Below the pieces are notes generated by a model. That model saw nothing but the letters and a program-made list of their open reading frames with translations. It searched no databases and was not told the origin of the DNA. Positions 60,320 to 64,000 of a stretch of DNA of 64,000 nt are shown here, in pieces. The DNA lies in NCBI GenBank assembly GCA_039655645.1, contig CM077348.1:63216542-63280541 (forward strand). Reading direction: 5' to 3'. The translations under genes were made by a program, and so were the position numbers. Each line of letters begins with the position of its first letter. Position 1 is the stretch's first letter. This DNA is from Ammopiptanthus mongolicus (Eukaryota > Streptophyta > Magnoliopsida > Fabales > Fabaceae).

Positions 60320-60542
60320 TGGTTCCTGATTCAAGTAACCGTTACCTCAGAGTTCAAACATGATAAGCAACATAAGTACATACATCTACTTATCATCCAT
60401 ACAAGCACTACAATAATCGATCGCGTTCATTCTACCCCTAGACACAGTCGTACTCCCTTGCAGAGATGACAAATCTTGCCAGTTCAACTTTCTAATACCT
60501 CACAGTCTTGGTCCCCGACTTCCACAGTCCGGATAGGGCCAA

Positions 60543-60558
60543 ATTGCTCTGATACCTC
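60543..60558 (-). promoter_or_regulatory. Primer-binding site of element D
   Basis: The minus strand reads AGGTATCAGAGCAATT close to the 5' LTR edge at 60564, an initiator Met tRNA match with the first base changed. Confidence 0.75.
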
Positions 60559-60735
60559 CTTAATGTGACGTCCCCAAGTCCCACTTGAGGAATTCCCATT
60601 ATTTTAGAACCCAAATGTACTATTAATTAAACTTAACGATTACGTTCTTATTAAAACGGCGATAACATATGATCAATTTATAAGCGCGCAATATCAGAGT
60701 AAACAAAACGGAATAAACGAAACATCCACACGCAG

Positions 60736-60738
<3 letters not shown>

Positions 60739-60776
<38 letters not shown>
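60739..60776. repeat. AT microsatellite, 175 bases from LTR end
   Basis: Same position as the run at 42247-42292 in the partner LTR. Confidence 0.95.
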
Positions 60777-60778
<2 letters not shown>

Positions 60779-63049
60779 GGTGGCCCCATCAGTAGGGCTA
60801 AGTGATAATACAGACGGAAGTACATAAAAAAGCTGAAAACATAAACAACGTACATCCAAGGACCTCCAAAAGAACTCTCATGGCTCACCAGCACACTTCC
60901 CAGCCCACTCTCAAAATACATCAAAACCTTTCCACACCATCCTAGAGATGCACTGGCTAGCTCTCACCCTCAGTGGTGAGGATGCCCTGAACTACCCTGT
61001 CCCTCTCCATGAATGCGCCTATAAACCTGCATAGGCTCATACTCGGATGAGGAACTCGACACTTCAATCCTACGCCTTTGAGCTGCCCTCAGGTATCGCT
61101 CTGTATGCCTACGCTATCCTTTATGCACGAAGCCTCTCCTGCTGGATACTATAGAAGACTGGGGTGCCACCCACAAGTAGTCTCGCTCTCTCTGCTTCGG
61201 AGGGTGCCGCATCCGAGTGAAGGGAAGAAACTAGTACACGCGGTAAGATCCGATGATGTCCACAATGGGGGTGTGCCTCTCCGAAAAATCAAGCTGACAG
61301 GTCCGGTGTAGACGGCCAAAAAGGTCGAGGGGTCCACCTGCCATCCCCTCTCGTCATGGTAGACTATCTCAATGTCCCCCAGCACCAGCATCCGCGATGC
61401 CCCCGTGATAAACGGGTGAAGCCTCGGGTCCATTCTGATCCTCCACTAACTCATCGTCTGTCCGCACAACCGAATGTACACATACAAGAAATACAAGGAG
61501 ATAAGATATACAGCACATCTATAACAGGGATGACGCAATGCAAAACATATAGCAAACACAATCATCTCTTAATATCACGACACCGCGGTCGGTCCCTAAC
61601 TAGATGTACACATACTCTTTCTATGAATGCCGGCCGGTACTAAACACCCTACTAAAGGCAACATCACGTCCGCATATCGGACAACAAGTTGGTTCGTTCC
61701 GATAATCCATTCCGCTCGCCGTGACCCATAAGAGTGCTTCACCGCTCAACTGTCCTAGACAAAGAGGGTTAACTGGGCCACACTCGGTAGATCCACCTGC
61801 AATTGGAAAGACTCACGGTCCAGTCAGGATAGTAGGACGTTCTCAGAACCTCCATGACACGATAAGTGCTACCATACCGGTCTCCTGTGGGTACACCTGT
61901 GTCCAGTATATCCCCAAGATCACGGAAACCTACCCTTCCGTTTTCTGCACCCGCACTCGGCGCACCAACCTCGTATGCCTCACAGCATATGGCTCGCCAC
62001 TTGGCATCAAATGCATATGCTATGCATGACATCCATCTCTCTTGAGCTGATATCACAACACATGCAAACTTGCTCTTAGCCACATGAACTCCAAGCTCCA
62101 TAGGTACATATACGAGCTCCAAGCTCCACGTGAACACATACGAGCTCCAAGCTCCCATCATGACCTTATGAGCTCCAAGCTCCACTATACCTCAGATCTC
62201 AACCATCAACTCAAGCATCCACCACGGGGTCAAAGCCCTAATCATGCTAAACCTCCAAATCTCATACATACACGCATCTCCAGATATAATGCAACAGTTC
62301 AACAATTATCAACATATCATGCACCTCTTACACAAATCAAACATCATGAATAGCAAGTACGCATATATCAAAACAAAGCACATATTATCATGCATCACGA
62401 ATCTGCTAACCTAGGGTATCAAATATAACGGTGATAGCCCAAAGTAGACTAAACCTAGGGTTTAGGTACTTTGTCAGGGCTCAATCCTCACATAGGGTTT
62501 GAGGTTCCCTTACACACATAAAACATACAATACAACTATTGGACTACTCTTGCCTCCCCGACGTGTGTAACTCTTTCTCACCACCTGATAGCGAAAGTGG
62601 TGATAGTTACGAGCATAACGAGCACTCCTTTGCTCCTCTGCTTGCCTCACAGCCGCAGCCCAGCTGCTCCAATGGGTTCCGCACGCGACTTCCAAACTTG
62701 CCCTAATCACGGAAATAACACGTAGACTATAGCATTAACCCTAATACGAAGTTAAAACCATGAAAAGAAGCTTAAACCAAATGAGAACATTGTATAGGTA
62801 CAATGTAGGTAGATACGGAACCTCGGCTTACCCTTGATGGATCACGAAATTAAACCAGTAGAATTGGAGTAGGAGTTGCGCCGATCACGAAAACACGATT
62901 GGAATTGGAATCGGACGAACGAAAGGGTCATAAACTTGGATTAAAGCTCCCAACCTATCTCTGGTCTCTAGCTTAGCTCTCTGAACGTATGAGGTTTGTA
63001 ACACTCGTCCATGGTGAAAATGAGCAAGTATTTATAGAGGTAAAGCTCT

Positions 63050-63300
63050 ACTACAAACGCTTTAGTGTTCTGGAACTCCACGCTTTAGTGTTCCAACGTC
63101 TGAGCGTTGGCTTCCTCAAAGCTTGAGCGTTGACGTTTCCTCACTGCTAAGGCACCGCCCATCACGTGCCAGCCGTGACGCGTAACCGACACGTGTCACT
63201 TTTAGTCCCATCACTGCCAGTCATTGGTCAAAGGGTCCACGCTTGAGCGTCCAAAACTCTCCATGCGGGCGTTCCACTGGTGCACGCTCGAGCATTCTGC
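63050..63300. repeat. AACGCT/AGCGTT palindrome array, D 5' LTR
   Basis: Decayed copy of the array at 44590-44880: AAACGCTTTAGTGTTC, CAACGTCTGAGCGTTGG, CGCTTGAGCGT and others. Confidence 0.75.
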
Positions 63301-63402
63301 CACTGATCCTTTGTTTTTTATTCCTCTCATCCAATTCATTCCTGCTCTTACATACTCTCTAAACATACTTCAAGCTATGGAATTAATTATCGATATGCGT
63401 AT

Positions 63403-63750
63403 TGCAACACCCTTTCCCGAGTGTCACATTCCCAAACGTTTATATGGACGAAAATAATATTAATGCGGAAAATACAGTTTTCTTTTTTTAACATATGTAA
63501 TGGGATTAGTAAAGGTTCACCATGCATTTCTAGAAGACGAACTGAAATAAAATACAGAAACAGAAATAGTATTGTATACAGACATAGGTCTAATGCATAA
63601 CTGACATAGGAAATAATAAGTACTAGGAGTCACAGCTCCCAAAAAGGTACTACAGACACTGACACCGTCTGGCCAAAAACTAAATAGCAAAAGGAGTCCC
63701 CCTCGGGACTTACATCAAATGTTGGACTGAACTGTCGTCGCGTCCATCTG
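63403..63750 (-). mobile_element. B LTR 3'-end fragment, minus strand
   Basis: Plus-strand start TGCAACACCCTTTCCCGAG is the reverse of the B LTR end. It continues through CTAGAACATGC-like and AGTACTAGGAGT landmarks to CGCGTCCATCTG, then stops matching the LTR. Its outer edge is a normal insertion boundary in the D LTR; its inner edge is a break. Confidence 0.85.
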
Positions 63751-63755
63751 CTAAA

Positions 63756-64000
63756 GCACACAGATTCGATCGCCAAACCTGATGAAACCATTCGAACCCC
63801 TCTTAAACTCAAACGTTTCACCTTCCTCGATCGACCGGTTAACCTTCTTAAGGTACACATCCTCAGCTTGTCTTTTCCAAAACAGATCCAAGAAATCGCT
63901 AGTAACCTCAATCATCCCAAGATTCATCTTATCCCCGACGATTTCTATGTCTAGATTCAGATCTCTAAATTGCTCTAACAACTCTAGCTCTTGCACCATC
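63756..64000 (-). pseudogene. D-type pol fragment (RNase H to integrase linker)
   Basis: The minus-strand frame contains ELELLEQFRDLNLDIE and SNGFIRFGDRICVL, nearly identical to 46367-46620 of element D. It begins directly after the B LTR fragment, without LTR or polypurine tract between, and runs off the window. It belongs to another D-type copy, or to a chimeric element with a B LTR. Confidence 0.85.

Larger units (their letters stand above)
60564..63402 (-). mobile_element. Element D, 5' LTR, truncated
   Basis: Plus-strand start TGTGACGTCCCCAAGTCCC. It matches 42080-45029 until GAATTAATTATCGATATGCG and loses its last ~70 bases to the B fragment at 63403. It includes an AT run (60739-60776), GAGCTCCAAGCTCC copies (62080-62190), a palindrome array (63050-63300) and a TATA box (63029-63036). 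Many substitutions against the partner show an old element. Confidence 0.92.

Overview
This window is plant nuclear DNA made almost entirely of nested Ty3/gypsy LTR retrotransposons. The evidence is the chromovirus-type gag-pol reading frames with a C-terminal chromodomain-like segment, primer-binding sites matching initiator methionine tRNA, LTRs of 2.8-4.2 kb, and AT microsatellites. I found no host gene I can support, and the plant lineage is not determined from sequence alone. I name the LTR families A, A', B, C, T and D; these are working labels. T and D carry pol of Tekay/Del type. A, A' and C have related LTRs, and B is a fourth LTR type.

Layout. 1-814 is the 5' part of a B LTR on the minus strand, inserted into an A element. 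815-11697 is a three-LTR-type A array on the plus strand: internal remnant 815-2412, LTR 2413-6246, broken gag/protease 6247-8177, LTR 8178-11697. 11698-14311 is AT-rich unassigned DNA with a series of strong hairpins. From 14312 to 42079 the host is one old A' LTR on the minus strand, cut into pieces by element C (14424-24501), the intact element T (25259-35449, target duplication ACAAC, one 1456-codon gag-pol frame) and a lone B LTR (36131-39858). At 42080 element D (minus strand, LTRs 42080-45029 and 60564-63402) cuts the same A' LTR. D is itself interrupted in gag by a defective B element (48993-59777, target duplication GTTAC) and in its second LTR by a B LTR fragment (63403-63750) that runs into a D-type pol fragment (63756-64000).

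How the parts work together. Element T is the only one with a nearly complete enzyme set (capsid, protease, reverse transcriptase, RNase H, integrase, chromodomain) and could have supplied proteins to others. Elements A, B and C have lost most of pol but keep primer sites, polypurine tracts and a shared non-coding 3' tail, so they look like non-autonomous partners. 

The most interesting signals are these. A 5S-rRNA-like internal promoter block (A box and C box) lies in both LTRs of the B element but not in the related B LTR at 36131. Arrays of short GC-rich palindromes occur in LTRs of several families, with different arm sequences but kept self-complementarity. A shared 3' tail is attached to pol truncated at different points. 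An open reading frame inside the A' LTR was split in frame by element T. Two hairpins near 13 kb share a loop and show a compensatory arm change.
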